Positions 48,580 to 60,975 are shown, counted from the first letter of the stretch. The stretch is 64,000 bases of DNA from Rhizopus arrhizus (GCA_024220505.1 JAKZZE010000007.1:558001-622000), one strand, 5' to 3'. Notes: generated from the letters alone by a model not told the origin. Translations and numbers: made by a program.

Positions 48580-51344
48580 ATGTCAATTCCATCTTCTCCT
48601 TCTTCAAGAGTATTAAGGCACTCGCCTACTTCTCCCTCTTATCTAGAATCTCAATATAAGAGAAATTTGCTCGATGAGGTTAAAAGCTGGTCCGAAAATA
48701 AAGTGTCGGAATGGCTACATGGTCAATCTCTAGGTCGATATGGTTTAATATTCATTGGTCAGTAAAAGCTCAATATACAATGATTCTAAAAACAATGTAA
48801 ATAATTAATATTTCATGTAGACCATAATATATCTGGCACTATATTACTCGACTTGGGCTACGATTCATTAAAAGCAATGAATATTAAAACAGTAGGAGAA
48901 AGAGTTAGATTAGCGGCAGCAATTAAAGCTTTAAGACATGAATGTTATTTTGCTGCTTCATTAGCAGCAAGAACACCGACAAAAGTAAATAAGAAAGCAA
49001 ACAACCACTGGAGTTTATATTTAATGATTTTTTATAGCCATTAATTTCAATACCACTTTCTGATGGCAAATGCGAAGAGCAAGTAAACCACACAAAGTCT
49101 TCAAAGTCAACTGAGATAAGCAGCAGCAGTACAAAGAGCCTTTTAAATAGATCAAACTCATTTTCAAGGTTCTTGGGCAGGTCGGATTCAAAGAAAATGA
49201 ACAAAAACATAATGTCAAATAATAACACACAAGCACCTTCGCTAACTGATGCCCATTTACCTACAAGCCCGAAAACGCTTCAAAAAGTAATAGAACACTT
49301 ATATGTACTGAAGTAATAGGACTAAAATTGCAATCTTATCATCTACAGAGAAATTCTTTGGAAGGAGGCATCATGTCTGTGGAAAAAATCAAACAAACCT
49401 GTGTAAAAGTATTTGGAGAAGACGGGCAGACACGTATAGTAAATGTGAATAATGCAAATGGGTCTAAAATCATTATGGCCAAGGTATTGCATAAGTTTGG
49501 TATTGATGAGCTAGAGGCAAACAATTTTTGCATATTTGTGGGATCAAGTACAAATGGAGAGGCACGAACATTGTCAGATCAAGAGTTGATAGATATATGT
49601 CGTTCGACGGATCGCCCAGAAAAGGAGAGATTAATTTTGAGGAAAAGACACATGTATCCAACACATGAGCAATTTAAAAGAAAAGGCACAACCAATCTAA
49701 AACAAATCTCGGCAGCCAATGAGAGTTTATACAGTTTATCGAGCTTTAATGATTCTAGCAGTACTCTTCATCGCCCAACCATGCATAATACTACCAAAAC
49801 GAGACGTCAACTATTTGGTGAACGACCTACTTCTGAAGTTATCTCGTTCAATCTAAAATCCTTCTTCCCAAACCATAACCGAGAGCTGCTTGAAACTGCA
49901 GGTATTAAAGCACAACGGCTGTCAATGAGCCGTCGAAATTCTTCTTTGGGTCGAGCAGAGCCTAGAATCAACCGAAACAGTGTGCTTCCTGAACTTGTTT
50001 CAGTTTTGGGCGTTGAGTTAGATAATCTTATAGAAGAGGAAGTATCACAAGAGGAAAACGGTGAAGTAAACGATACAGAAACACATTTGCCCCCTTCTGG
50101 TCAGCATCTTACAGCTGTTGCTGAACATCAAAAGAGGACATCTAGTTTATTTCATTCAGAAGAGATAAAGCCTATCAAAGTAGAGGAGAAAGTGGAAGAA
50201 GAGGAAGAAATCAGTGCGTCAACGACAAAGGAATCATTTGCTGTATGCAACAAGTCTCTAAAGCCATCATCACCAGATTGGATGAAGGGCTCATTAATTG
50301 GTCGTGGAACCTTTGGAGATGTCTATTTAGGGCTCAATCCTTTAAGTGGTGAGCTCATGGCTGTTAAACAAGTGGAATTACCTGTTGAAAATTCAGCTAC
50401 GGAGGAACGCAAAAAGTCGATGGTAGAAGCCTTGCAGAGAGAAATTGATTTGCTGAAAGAATTGGAACATGAAAACATTGTGCAATACTTGGGCTCAAAT
50501 ATAGATGATTCTTACTTTAGTATCTTTTTGGAATATGTTCCAGGGGGTTCTGTTTCAGGACTTTTGGCAAGCTATGGTACATTTCAAGAGCCACTGGTTA
50601 AAAGTTTTGTGAGACAAATATTGAAAGGATTGAATTATTTACACAATAAAGATATTGTTCATAGAGATATCAAAGGCGCTAATGTGTTAGGTATTATGGT
50701 AAATCGCAAATCAGCATGTCTATTAATAACAAAATGTTGTAGTGGATAATAAAGGAGGTGTCAAGATTACTGATTTTGGTATCTCAAAGAAAGTAGAAGA
50801 AGGTAAATGAATAAAAAGCCCATTGTGAAATGAAATAAACTTTTGTTCATGTAGATATTATTATACAAAGCCAATCTTCGTCTGCATCACATAGACCAAG
50901 CTTACAAGGTTCAATTTATTGGATGGCGCCAGAAGTTGTAAAACAAACACTTTATACACGTAAAGCAGACATTTGGTCTTTAGGCTGTATGGTTATTGAA
51001 ATGTTTACTGGTGATCATCCTTTCCCTGAATTCTCACAAATGCAAGCCATATTTCAAGTAATTATTTGATGATAGATTACAGTTAAAACTAATTCATCCT
51101 ATGAAAAGATTGGTAGTTATACAGCACCAAGCATACCTCCAAACTTGAGCGAAGAAGCACAGTCTTTTTTGAAATGTACTTTTAAAATGTAAGTTGCTTT
51201 TTTTTTAAAAAAAAAAGAAAAAAAAAACTGTGTTAATATGTATAAATTTGAAGAAATCATGAAGAAAGATCTTCTGCTGAAGAACTCCTAGGACACCCTT
51301 TTCTAAAGGAAGTACCATCTACTGATGGCCTGGATACCCCTTAA
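48580..51344 (+). CDS. STE11: Ste11-type MAP kinase kinase kinase
   Basis: Ser/Thr kinase at the top of a fungal MAPK cascade. Eight exons: 48580-48757, 48821-48984, 49038-49286, 49349-50690, 50743-50802, 50855-51057, 51109-51188 and 51269-51344. This gives 783 residues from Met 48580 (MSIPSSPSS). An upstream in-frame Met at 48490 would add 30 residues, mostly hydrophobic and less likely. A SAM domain (about 30-110) has [13 protein letters not shown] and [15 protein letters not shown] Ras-binding-like region has [17 protein letters not shown]. The kinase domain (from about 507) has [20 protein letters not shown] (ATP lysine, about 535), [20 protein letters not shown] and [13 protein letters not shown]. 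The middle is Ser-rich. It ends 68 bp from the convergent dehydrogenase kinase gene. Confidence 0.95.
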
Positions 51345-51412
51345 ATAATAACAATTTTCATTTTTTTATGCCAAAAAATAAAATAAAAATAAATACGCTT
51401 TATTGAATTGGA

Positions 51413-52600
51413 TTACATAATAGCACCATCTAAAGGTGAATCATTATTATGAAGGTTTTCGTTTTGGGTACCCAATCTAGGTATTTTAAGATAAGCGTCT
51501 GTGCCATAGCCTTCCATAGTCATTAGATTAATATCACCTCCCCAATATTCAGCATATACTTTACTCATTGGCAATCCAATTCCCAATCGAATAGTCAAAT
51601 TTCTTTCTTGTTCATCCAGTTTTGCTTCTAATTGTTCTATTTGGTTCATATTCTCATGGCTTCCATAAGACCAAACATTAGCAAATGTCTCCTTGGACAT
51701 ACCGCCACCTTGATCGGATATACGAAATAGGACATCTGTTTCATTGGAACAAAAAGTTACATTGATAGATTGTTTTCGGTTTTCTATTGTATGTCGCATT
51801 GCATTCGATAATAGCTGATAGAGTATATATTCAATATGATCTGATACATAAGTAAACTCCGTGTCCCGTCCATCCAATATTATATTCGGTAAATCTTTTC
51901 TTTGATTCACAAGTCTCATTTTAATTGCATGTTCTTGTACTATTTGAATACATTTGGTAAGTGTATCATAGGATGTACAGTTATTAAAAATCGACATTTT
52001 CTTTCCAGATAGTACAAGATGATGCTCTGTAATCACACGTCTCGATATACGTGATCTAAGGGTTGCGTCCATAAATCGGTCTAATTTGTTCATGGCTACA
52101 ACTGACTGATAAGTTTGTTCACACTCATAAATTCCTTTAGCCAATTCAGGTATAACTACTTGATGGAGATCCAAAGATTCCATTAATACTTTACAAAACT
52201 TTTCATTTTCTTCTCGGTTGCTGATCTCGGGTATGTTACGTATCTTTTCAAAAGCTTGCCAATAAAGATCATAAACACATTGAATATGAGGGTTAGTGCC
52301 TAAAATATACGGCAACTTTTGAAATTCTCGTATACGATGAGCAATACGAATAGGAAGCTCTTTACGCACATAGTTTGCTGATTTTAAAAGTCGTTCTGTA
52401 TTGCAGTGTCGCTCGTAGAATATTAATTGTCGTAAAGTTAAAGGTGTTGGACTTTGGCCAAGATAATTATCTAATATTTTATTCATGTAAAAATGCTGAT
52501 GATGATTGCTTATATGTGGTATATGTTGAATAGGCTGTATACAAGTCGCCACATTAGAATAAAGCCTTTTCTTTAATGTATTTGATCTTAATAATTCCAT
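51413..52600 (-). CDS. Mitochondrial PDK/BCKDK-family dehydrogenase kinase
   Basis: Member of the family that phosphorylates and switches off pyruvate or branched-chain 2-oxoacid dehydrogenase in mitochondria. Single exon, 395 residues. The first 25 residues are basic, hydroxylated and poor in acids (MELLRSNTLKKRLYSNVATC), fitting a mitochondrial presequence. The helical N-domain starts at about 40. The GHKL ATPase fold has the N-box YILYQLLSNAMRHTIE (259-273), the G1 box RISDQGGGM (about 293-301) and the G2 box RLGIGLPMSKVYAEYWGGD. At position 262 the N-box has Gln where active members have the Glu thought to be the general base (as in ELFKNAMRAT). The protein could be a low-activity or regulatory paralogue, like the second yeast Pkp protein. 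Confidence 0.88.
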   Translation of the reverse strand: MELLRSNTLKKRLYSNVATCIQPIQHIPHISNHHQHFYMNKILDNYLGQSPTPLTLRQLIFYERHCNTERLLKSANYVRKELPIRIAHRIREFQKLPYILGTNPHIQCVYDLYWQAFEKIRNIPEISNREENEKFCKVLMESLDLHQVVIPELAKGIYECEQTYQSVVAMNKLDRFMDATLRSRISRRVITEHHLVLSGKKMSIFNNCTSYDTLTKCIQIVQEHAIKMRLVNQRKDLPNIILDGRDTEFTYVSDHIEYILYQLLSNAMRHTIENRKQSINVTFCSNETDVLFRISDQGGGMSKETFANVWSYGSHENMNQIEQLEAKLDEQERNLTIRLGIGLPMSKVYAEYWGGDINLMTMEGYGTDAYLKIPRLGTQNENLHNNDSPLDGAIM

Positions 52601-52770
52601 GAAAAAAAAAAGGATATAAACAAAAGAAAAGCGAGAAAAGAGAGAGAGAGAGAAAGTGAACGGATAGAATATGACTCAATTATACATTGATTGGCTAATC
52701 TGAGAATTAAAATAGAGTGTATTATTATGCATACATGTGATTTTATTGGATTATGTACAGAATAAGGTAT

Positions 52771-53688
52771 TTAATGCGGATAATAACTGGAAGGTGGATG
52801 AGAAAATCTCTTGTTGACTTCATCTTCAGTAAGTTTTCTTGTTACAAATGAAATGTCATTCATTGTTCTCTGAGAGTATTGATTTGGATATTGTCTTCCC
52901 ATTGTTTTAAACTTGCGAACATGGATACACATTACGAGTAATAAGATCAGTGGCAAATAGACGAATAAACTTTCAAGTAGAATCCATATAGATATATGAT
53001 AATCATCTCCTGCTCCATAGTGTATCCAGCCCAACAAACACATACCCATCATTGACATTGAGAACAGTAAAGGTACAACACATAAAAAGAATAAATCATC
53101 CCTATTTTGACGAACGTTACCAAATCTTGAGCTTTTCCATATTACAAAGCAATTAATAATCGTAAGAATCCATAAAATTGTAATACATATAGGCATTGCC
53201 ACGATTTGTAAGGTTGAAGTAGATATTTGTATAATAATACAGCATACAATAATTATAGCATAGACCAACAAAATGATTACACTTGTCCAATAGTTCCAGG
53301 GACGAAGGGAATGTTTTTCTTGTGCTCTTGGAAATCCCTCTGACTTTTCAGAATCTCTTAAATAGATACTACGCCAACGTTCTCGGTTATAAAGTGCAGC
53401 AGCTACGTGTCGAATGAATAATATCTGGGCTTCCATAATTCCAATGAGCACCAAGATGGATATCACAGGTAATACATTCAACACAAGACTTTTGCTGGAC
53501 CAATCTGATGTTAATGTGAATCCATAATGTGCACTAAGCATAACAATTAATGCTATACTTGTCAAGAGACCAAAGAGGACAAAAGGAAGTAATAAAAGAT
53601 TATGACAACAGCGTGCTGCCAATATGATAGAAAGTACAGCAAAAAATACAGTATAAATTATCCAAGCTACTTCTTGTGCTGACAACAT
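52771..53688 (-). CDS. Seven-helix membrane protein of unknown function
   Basis: Single exon, 305 residues. Hydrophobic helices lie at about 8-28, 32-52, 72-95, 136-158, 161-182, 199-221 and 230-255, so seven membrane segments are likely. The N-terminus is short and the C-terminal tail of about 45 residues is hydrophilic, with RTMNDISFVTRKLTEDEVNK and a Pro/Tyr-rich end. The 7-TM layout could suggest a receptor-like or DUF-type fungal membrane protein, but I see no family signature. Start at MLSAQEV; T/A-rich sequence precedes it. Confidence 0.7.
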   Translation of the reverse strand: MLSAQEVAWIIYTVFFAVLSIILAARCCHNLLLLPFVLFGLLTSIALIVMLSAHYGFTLTSDWSSKSLVLNVLPVISILVLIGIMEAQILFIRHVAAALYNRERWRSIYLRDSEKSEGFPRAQEKHSLRPWNYWTSVIILLVYAIIIVCCIIIQISTSTLQIVAMPICITILWILTIINCFVIWKSSRFGNVRQNRDDLFFLCVVPLLFSMSMMGMCLLGWIHYGAGDDYHISIWILLESLFVYLPLILLLVMCIHVRKFKTMGRQYPNQYSQRTMNDISFVTRKLTEDEVNKRFSHPPSSYYPH

Positions 53689-55231
53689 GGATAAGAACAG
53701 AAAGAAAAGAAGAAACCAAGGAAAGGATCATTTGTTTATGTAAAAAAAAAAAACAATGCTAAAAAACAGCTTTCTAAAAACAATAGTTTTGGCCAAGCCT
53801 ATCTTTTTTCCTTTTCTAGTAGTTTTTTGCTCTTCCGTTTCTAATAATAAGCTACAACTCTATTTTTATTTTTGACATCTGATTTTTAATTGGTTAAAAT
53901 AAAAATAATTAAAATTCGGGCCAAGACTAAGAAAAGTTGATGTCATGTCCATTTAACGAGCTCTAGTTTATACTCTAATTCATCAACAAATTAAATTTGA
54001 CTATTTCAAATCTTTAAGCAGAGAGGAAGCGGTCCATGATTTTAAAAGTTTTATACACCATTTTCAGAAAGTAAATTCGCATTTTTACAAAATTTATAAT
54101 GCAATATATATAAAAAAGCGTTAAGTAAACGCAATATATATTCCTGAAAATAGTGTATGTTTTAAGAAAAACAAATAGATGAAATAGTTACTTCGGGTGG
54201 TGACTAATTGAGATTACTTTTTGTGGTTTTATTTGTTATAATACTCATATCAAAGAGTAGAGGTCCTCTATCAAACTCATTGTCACTTTCTACAAGGAGT
54301 TACACGGAAACAAATAGAAAAATAAAAGGTATAATTTATTTATTTTGTAGGTGAATATAGTCAGATTTCAGGTCGATTATACCAAACTTACAAAAGCTTT
54401 TTTTTAAAAAAAAATTGATAAATCAGTTTGAAATGCCCCAGTACAAAAAACTAATGTCTAAAATGGGCATGTTCTAATTACTCGCGTTTTGTTTTTGCAG
54501 TACATTTAGATAAGCTTGTACAAGTTAAGCAGCTATAATTCTTTAAAAGAAGCATGTACACTATTTCTTGAGATCAAAAATAAATGCGTTAGGGCATTTT
54601 TTTTTCTTTAATTTTTTTTATAAAATAAACAGGCTTTAACATTGGGAAATCAAAGGATTTGAAGTTTTTGGAGCAATATTCTTTTGATTTCAAGTCTAGA
54701 AAGAACTATTCTATAGACCATAATCAATAATAATAATAATAATAAAGCAATAGTTTGTGCTACTTTTCACAAAGGCTTTGAATTGTTTCAGCCACACTGA
54801 ATTTGCATGACTACATTATGCTAAAAGTGAAATCAGCAACATGTTGAACCTTTGATATCAGATTATTCTAATAATTTGAGCATAATTTTTAGTAAATAAA
54901 GCAACAAGGTATTATAGGTATAACCGCTTCCAAGTTGTTTGTAGTATTAAACTCAACTAAAATTCACAAACTATAAAAAAATTGACTGCAACAATGTAAA
55001 TAAAGCTGTTAATGTTAACCCATTGACAGTGGAGACAAAGACATACATAACAAATATAAATGCTTATTTCTAGTGATATCAGCTTTCTTTTGACAGCTAA
55101 ATGTTTTTAATAATAATTTATTAATGCAAGAACGATAAGTTATTAAAGGGAAAGTCAAAGCTTCATACAATATATAGATTTGTACGAAGTGGTCATAAAT
55201 TAATGCAGGGTTTTGAACTATACAAAATGCT
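53689..55231. other. Intergenic, about 1.5 kb
   Basis: AT-rich region upstream of the membrane-protein gene and downstream of the Zn2Cys6 regulator gene. It includes a short TAA/AAT microsatellite near 54,725-54,745. No supported gene. Confidence 0.5.
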
Positions 55232-57555
55232 CTAAGCATCAGGGCATGCAACACAATCACAATCGTCCTCTTCTACCATTTGATTTTTTAATTCTCTTTC
55301 CATAATTTCTACATAATCGCCAACTTTGCCTTGATATGGTTGTAATCTAAGTTCGTCATGAACAATAGCCAAGCATGTAGACAAATATTTGTGAATACGG
55401 GGAATATATTCTGTGATTTCTGGTGGCATCATTACTTGCACTTTAGAAATATTCATTAACAACTGCCAAGCATTAATAAGAACTCGCATGTCAAAATAAC
55501 AGTCAGTCGACCTTGACCGAAGATATTTAATTAAGCGAACAGTATTGAAGGCGGCATGAACTCCTGTTATAACAATATGCTTCTGAATGTGGGATTCATG
55601 TGGTCCTAGAAATGATTCCACCATTGCAAAGTATTCTTCATCACTACCTTCAAAATCAATCCTAGCACGAAGATCTAATATCTTTTGTATTCTTCTTCTC
55701 CATTTTTTGCTGATATTTGCATTTTTGGGGATATTTCCGCCATTCCAATGCATTTTTAATAGTTTCCATTCATTTTCAGGTTGCGGAATTGATTTAGGAA
55801 GGTAAGACTGTGCCATGATAAGCCATTCTTCATAAATAACTAGTGTAGTCAAAACAGGTATAACGCTGTGGGAGCATTCTCTTTCTAATGTACTATAAAA
55901 TTGTTGACAGCTAATCGTTGAATCAAACAAAGGAAGGGACAGTCTAAACTCAAGTGGTAAAATTTTAGTGTACCAATGTCTCATTGCCATCTCCACCTGA
56001 TGTCCAATTAGACCTACAAGGTGATACAAATCACTTGAATAAGCACATTTGCTGGCTTTATGTTCAGTTCTTTGTAGAAGTAATATGTACGAATGCATTT
56101 GGGCAAACCATTTTTCCTGAATCGAGTCATCTTCAGCAATTTCCCATTTTCCTTCATAGTGAGTCAGTGTACAGTAAGGTAGATTTGTTTCATCTTTTTT
56201 CATATCTGGAAGTTGGGCCCTTGTAATTTCTTCAAATGTCTGTACACGACGCAAATGATTCAACAAACGGCTAAAATGAACAGCTTCTCCTTTTTCTTGT
56301 AAAAAAGTTGCGCTTTTTCTTTTCATCTTGAATATAGCCACATATTTCGGCTGTAAGACCACTGAAATTCGTTCGGCCATATCAGTATATAGTTTGCTCT
56401 TTTCAAACTCAGAAATAGTGAGTGTGTAGACTGCCATGAAAACATAAGCAGTAAAGCTTTCCAAGTTGAATTGATCAAATGAAGTTTCTAAAGCATCACG
56501 AGCCCTTTTAAAGTAAAACTTTCCATATTCAACCAAAGAAGCAGAAGGTAGACATCCTGCAATATGGTTACATCGCAGTGTACAGATAGTAGCACAAAGA
56601 GCCATTGCAGCAGCGGATTCTCTTGTATCGAGAAAGCATCTAATAAACGTAGGGACATGGATAGCTAACTGTTGAAAATGTTGACAGCGTAAATAAGCTT
56701 GTATCAATTTATTGGTCGTAACTTGTATATTTTCAGGTGAACATGCAGTGACTATTGTATTTACGTTTGACGTTTTCGGTGCAGTAAAAATACGTATTGA
56801 TTTTGCGACATTTTTACATTGAGTTTTACCATACTTTTTGCGAATCAATATAACAAGTTGGTCGACTATATTATCCTGTTTAATGCAATTTTTTAGTACT
56901 GGAGGAATGCTTGATCCGTACTCCACAGACTGCAACATACAATAAAGGTTATTAAACAGATCCGAATAATTATTGATATGCGTATCAATGCAAAAATCTC
57001 CTTTTTTCACATTAAGTATCCACGGTTGAGATTTTTTCTCTCCTTTTTTTAAGATTGCCTGTGTGCCATTATCTAAAACAGCAATCAGTTTTGAATGCTG
57101 GACAAGCTCGCTTGAAAAACTGAGAGCGGTTGAAGGTGATGAAGGGAACTCATCAGTTATACTTCCATCACTGTCATTTATTAAAGAAGGTGTACTATTT
57201 CCTTGATTCTTCATGCGTTTCATTATATTCTCCATGTTTGCTATTTCAGTTTCTAACAGCTCTGCTTGCTTTAGAAGTTCTGTTTGTATTGCAATCTGAA
57301 TGAACTCTTCATCCACAGGAGAATGTGAGCTTGAGTATACACAATCGATATCAAACTTGTAGCATCTGGATCGTGTACATTTGATAAGTAAAGATTATTT
57401 GAATGCTTTAATTTTAACTAACCTTTCACAGGGCTTTAGACCATTGCATTTCCGTTTCTGATTTCGACACTCTAAATTATATTTTAAACATTTTAATTTT
57501 TTGATTAATGTCCTAAGGTTTATCTACCTTCGCATGGAACTTTCTTCATTGTCAT
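55232..57555 (-). CDS. Zn(II)2Cys6 transcription regulator
   Basis: Fungal-type DNA-binding regulator. Three exons: 57528-57555, 57423-57471 and 55232-57365, giving 736 residues. The first two small exons plus the start of the third form the binuclear cluster. It begins CEECRNQKRKC and continues NGLKPCERCYKFDIDC, matching C-x2-C-x6-C-x5-C-x2-C-x6-C with all six Cys. A coiled-coil-like dimer segment follows (QTELLKQAELLETEIANMEN). The long remainder is the helical middle-homology/effector region typical of this class (for example ESAAAMALCATICTLRCNH). The C-terminal tail is acidic with a CDCVACPDA end. Targets cannot be predicted. The cluster is missed by ORF scanning because introns split it. 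Confidence 0.92.
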
Positions 57556-58599
57556 GCTTAAAGAAAAAAAATTCCCAAAAAGTAAAATAGTTAATCCGTT
57601 ACTGCGTGTTTATAAACTGTTTAGCCTTTGAGCCAATTTCTCTTACGGAATAGCGGGAAACTATTTTACCGGGCTTATTTTAAGTAAAACGAACTGTGAT
57701 TTTTTATATTTTGTTCGTTGTTGTTGTTATGCTCCTATCTTGATAGTTATAAAGAGACTTGTCATTCAATGCAATAACAGATTTCATCTTGTAATGAAAG
57801 GATTATCTGTTTATGCAAACCCATCGTGTATTCAATTTGTTACAGTGCAAAAAGATTGTATGCCAAAAGTTAAAAACACTAATTGAAATAATCAACAATA
57901 TTGACTATATGTAGTTTCAAAATATATCTACAGGTTCTTCTCGACTATTTGCAAGGAGAACTGATGCTTTAAAATATCAAAAAATAAAGCTCGAAACTCA
58001 TACCTCTAAGAACTTAACAATTTACATCCCAAGATAAAAATATGCATGAAGTACGTTTTTTTCTTTACATACTAGCAATTAACTCCAAAATTGAAATTTG
58101 TTTAATTTTAATAGCATTTTTTATTAATGACATAATGTTCAGGTTGGTGACAGAAGTACAAGAGGTATAGTAGTAACTCTTCAATCTGCGCCTTTATTTA
58201 TTCAAAATTACAGTAAAATAATAAATATACAAACATGTATACTTTATCCTTTTCAAACCAAGTAACGAAACTTTTTTTTTCACCACTTTAATTTACAAAA
58301 AAAAAGATTTTATTCATAAAATGAAAACGAGTAATAAAGATATGGTAGGACCAAATATACATTATCATTTTTTTTAGTTATAAATATCCAGAGTTCATAT
58401 ACTTTTCACAGTGTAGACATTAATGTATACATTACGAAGTTGACTGTGTACACTATATATTATACAGTAGGCTGTATATTAAGTATTATGAAGATCTATT
58501 CATAATTTAATACAAGAACGTGCTCCCTATATTGACTGTTTGCCATAATGTTAAATAAATACAAATTTGTACATAACTATACTGTTCAATAAAAAAAAT
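57556..58599. other. Intergenic, about 1 kb
   Basis: Promoter of the Zn2Cys6 gene followed by very AT-rich sequence. No coding or repeat signal that I can support. Confidence 0.45.
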
Positions 58600-58960
58600 T
58601 ACTTGTTATTTCTGCAATGAGCTGTTTTATCAAGCCAGAGAGGAGAGAAAAGAACCAGACAGAAACTAAGAAGCTTGGATAGATAACTAAAAGAGGACAA
58701 GAGAATATGGCGTTAAGGGCTTGAAATTGTGAATCGCATTTAGGATTTATAATAGCTGATAAGCAAGAACGAGACAAAAATAAGTAAAGATAGGAATAGA
58801 CGGATGGTCTAATAGAGAGAATAATTTGATAACTGACTGATGCTTTATTAATAAAAATAAGCGGGTATTTATACAAAAGTCAGGAACGTAATTTGATAAA
58901 AGAATGAACTCAAATTATTGAGCTCTCAGTTAAAGGATGTTAAGGGGGTTTAATGCTGTC
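58600..58960 (-). repeat. LTR-like sequence
   Basis: On the minus strand a TATAAATACCCGC box (58,861-58,873) is followed within about 20 bp by AATAAAG (58,843-58,849). The same TATAAATA + AATAAAG layout occurs in other repeats of this region (59.2, 60.3, 62.3 and 63.9 kb). The ends are not defined. Confidence 0.3.
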
Positions 58961-59137
58961 ATGTTTGGTCATTGTCATGTCTTGACATGTCAATAAGATG
59001 CTGTCCTATCGTTCTGGACTAAATCTTTACAAATGAGTTTGAATAAGAATAGAACCTGATAATTATCACTGCCCTATGTTATGTTCTGGTAAAGTAATTT
59101 AAAGGTAGCGATAAAAACCAAAGAATACTTTTTGAGA

Positions 59138-59375
59138 CTGAACTTTATTTAAGACAATCTTAATTATTAAAAAGAAATCATTACAAAGTCTACTATTTAT
59201 ATTCTTCTATCAGTCGGCGGGTAAATGAGTAGTCATGAGCGTAGATCCAATAAATGACATGTTTGATTGAAGAATGATCACTGAATCGATTATGAAAATT
59301 TTTAATTCGTTGTTTTTATAGATCTTATTGTTCTTTAACTGATCTGGGAGAATTGTCCCGTCTTCATTGAGAGGA
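59138..59375 (-). repeat. Dispersed LTR-like repeat, copy 2
   Basis: Inverse-orientation partner of 6,897-7,132, about 52 kb away. On the minus strand it reads GAATATAAATAGTAGAC, then AAATAAAGTTCAGTCTC. Similarity is high but with many point differences and small gaps, so the copies are old. It precedes a Tc1 fragment here, whereas the first copy follows a transposase, so the repeat is independent of either. Confidence 0.6.
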
Positions 59376-59629
59376 AAGATATATTTATATGAAATGCCTC
59401 CAGTCAGATCAAAGTTGACTAGGTACCTGATCCATTATTATTCATTTACGGAATTGATGAATAGTAAAGATCATGACTTATTTATTGTTCATGTTTACTT
59501 TATAGAATGAATCTAGTTGTGATAGTTTTATAAAAAAAGAAGAAGAATATATTTTATTTGATAAAGATTTAAATTATTATCTTTTATCAATTTTAATATA
59601 CTTCTTTTAGTTGTGATTATTCAATGTCC

Positions 59630-60232
59630 GTTATGATCAGACGCTGTTCTACAACAAAGCCTAGCATATTACGGTCTGAAACATCGTGATGTCTTATTTC
59701 AGCATGACAATGACCCAAAAAACAAGTCAAGGCACATCACTAGATGAATATCTGATAATGGGATATCGGTATTAAAAGATTGGCCGCCACAAACTCCCGA
59801 TCTAAATCCCATTGAACAAGTTTGGCGGCAGTTAAAGTCAACGCTATCTCGATACGATACCAGACCCAAAAGTATAGATGATCTTTGGGAAAGAATTGAT
59901 GAAAAGTGGAACCCTTTTACTGAAACTGATATGCAGCCATACCACGAAAGCATGCCAAAGCGAATTGCTGCTGTTATCAAACGACGAGGCAATTATACGA
60001 ATTTTTAGGTTTTAACTATTTTTAAGGTTTTTTTTAAAAATATGTATTCTTATAAATAAAAAACCTGTTACTCCCTCATTTTTAGCAATACAATTATTGA
60101 ACTTCGCGTAATTTGCAAGGTTTAGTATGTCTTCTATCTGGTATAGTTTCATAGCTATCGCAACTAACATGAGCAAGTACTGGTAGTTAAAAGCCGAAAA
60201 AAAGTTTTGTGCACCAGTTTTGTCCGCTACTG
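59630..60232 (+). mobile_element. Tc1/mariner transposon 3' fragment
   Basis: C-terminal part of a Tc1-like transposase. It reads VLQQSLAYYGLKHRDVLFQH, then DNDPKNKSRH (second catalytic Asp), a stop, and KDWPPQTPDLNPIEQVWRQL with the third acidic residue (the DLNPIE Glu), ending GNYTNF at 60,008. The stop after HITR and the missing N-terminal half make it dead. The sequence ends with a TIR-like CAGTAGCGGACAAAACTGG (inverse, 60,211-60,229) followed by TA, as expected for this superfamily. No 5' partner TIR is seen. Confidence 0.8.
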
Positions 60233-60237
60233 TATAC

Positions 60238-60388
60238 TGTGAATACTATTATTTAGCCGTGGATAGAAAAGTATAAATACCCTCATATTTTTAACTTGAA
60301 TAAAGGACAATCTACTTTGAGTCTCACTTATTTTTATATTTGTTGATTGACTTAGTACTTTTTTATATTATAAACCCTAAATATCACA
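60238..60388 (+). repeat. 151-bp LTR-like repeat, left arm of perfect inverted pair
   Basis: Starts TGTGAATAC and ends ATATCACA (TG..CA ends). Contains AGTATAAATACCC and TTGAATAAAGG, i.e. a TATA box and a polyadenylation signal 27 bp apart. It is identical by eye over all 151 bp to the inverse copy at 60,580-60,730. Confidence 0.85.
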
Positions 60389-60579
60389 GGTATGCATACC
60401 ACGCAGCCATCCAAGCCCAAGGCTACTAACCGCACCCGTAAGACACCTTCCAAACGCCAACTTCAGGTCGCTGCCCGTACCTTTGCTCCTCCTCCTGCAA
60501 ATAACGGGTTCCAATACCTTTACCTTCCTTGTCGCTTCAGGGAGTCCATCACCAACGTTCGCAAGAAGGTAGGTATGCT
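60389..60579 (+). mobile_element. gag/ORF1-like retroelement fragment
   Basis: Insert of 191 bp between the two inverted arms. The plus-strand frame from 60,392 reads RTFAPPPANNGFQYLYLPC near the middle, a motif I recognise from first ORFs of retroelements in Mucorales, followed by ITNVRKK. The frame then runs into the right arm and stops. It is only a fragment. Confidence 0.55.
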
Positions 60580-60730
60580 TGTGATATTTAGGGTTTATAA
60601 TATAAAAAAGTACTAAGTCAATCAACAAATATAAAAATAAGTGAGACTCAAAGTAGATTGTCCTTTATTCAAGTTAAAAATATGAGGGTATTTATACTTT
60701 TCTATCCACGGCTAAATAATAGTATTCACA
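60580..60730 (-). repeat. 151-bp LTR-like repeat, right arm of perfect inverted pair
   Basis: Exact inverse of 60,238-60,388. Together with the insert it could fold into a long hairpin. Five further bases outside each arm (TATAC/GTATA) also pair. Confidence 0.85.
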
Positions 60731-60975
60731 GTATATGATTATTGATTATTAATCGATATTAGACGATGCGTTAATTATATGATTGGTATTGTTTAACATC
60801 TTTTATCAAGAAGTAATTATTAATCCTGATCCAGGAACTTGTTAGAATATTCTGGAGTGGATCGGGATATAATTTTATTTGACGTGGCATAATACAATGT
60901 CCGATATTCCTAATTTGGATGATCATTGTTCTTAGTAATTTACAGTATTACTTTATTACATGTGTAAATACCACA

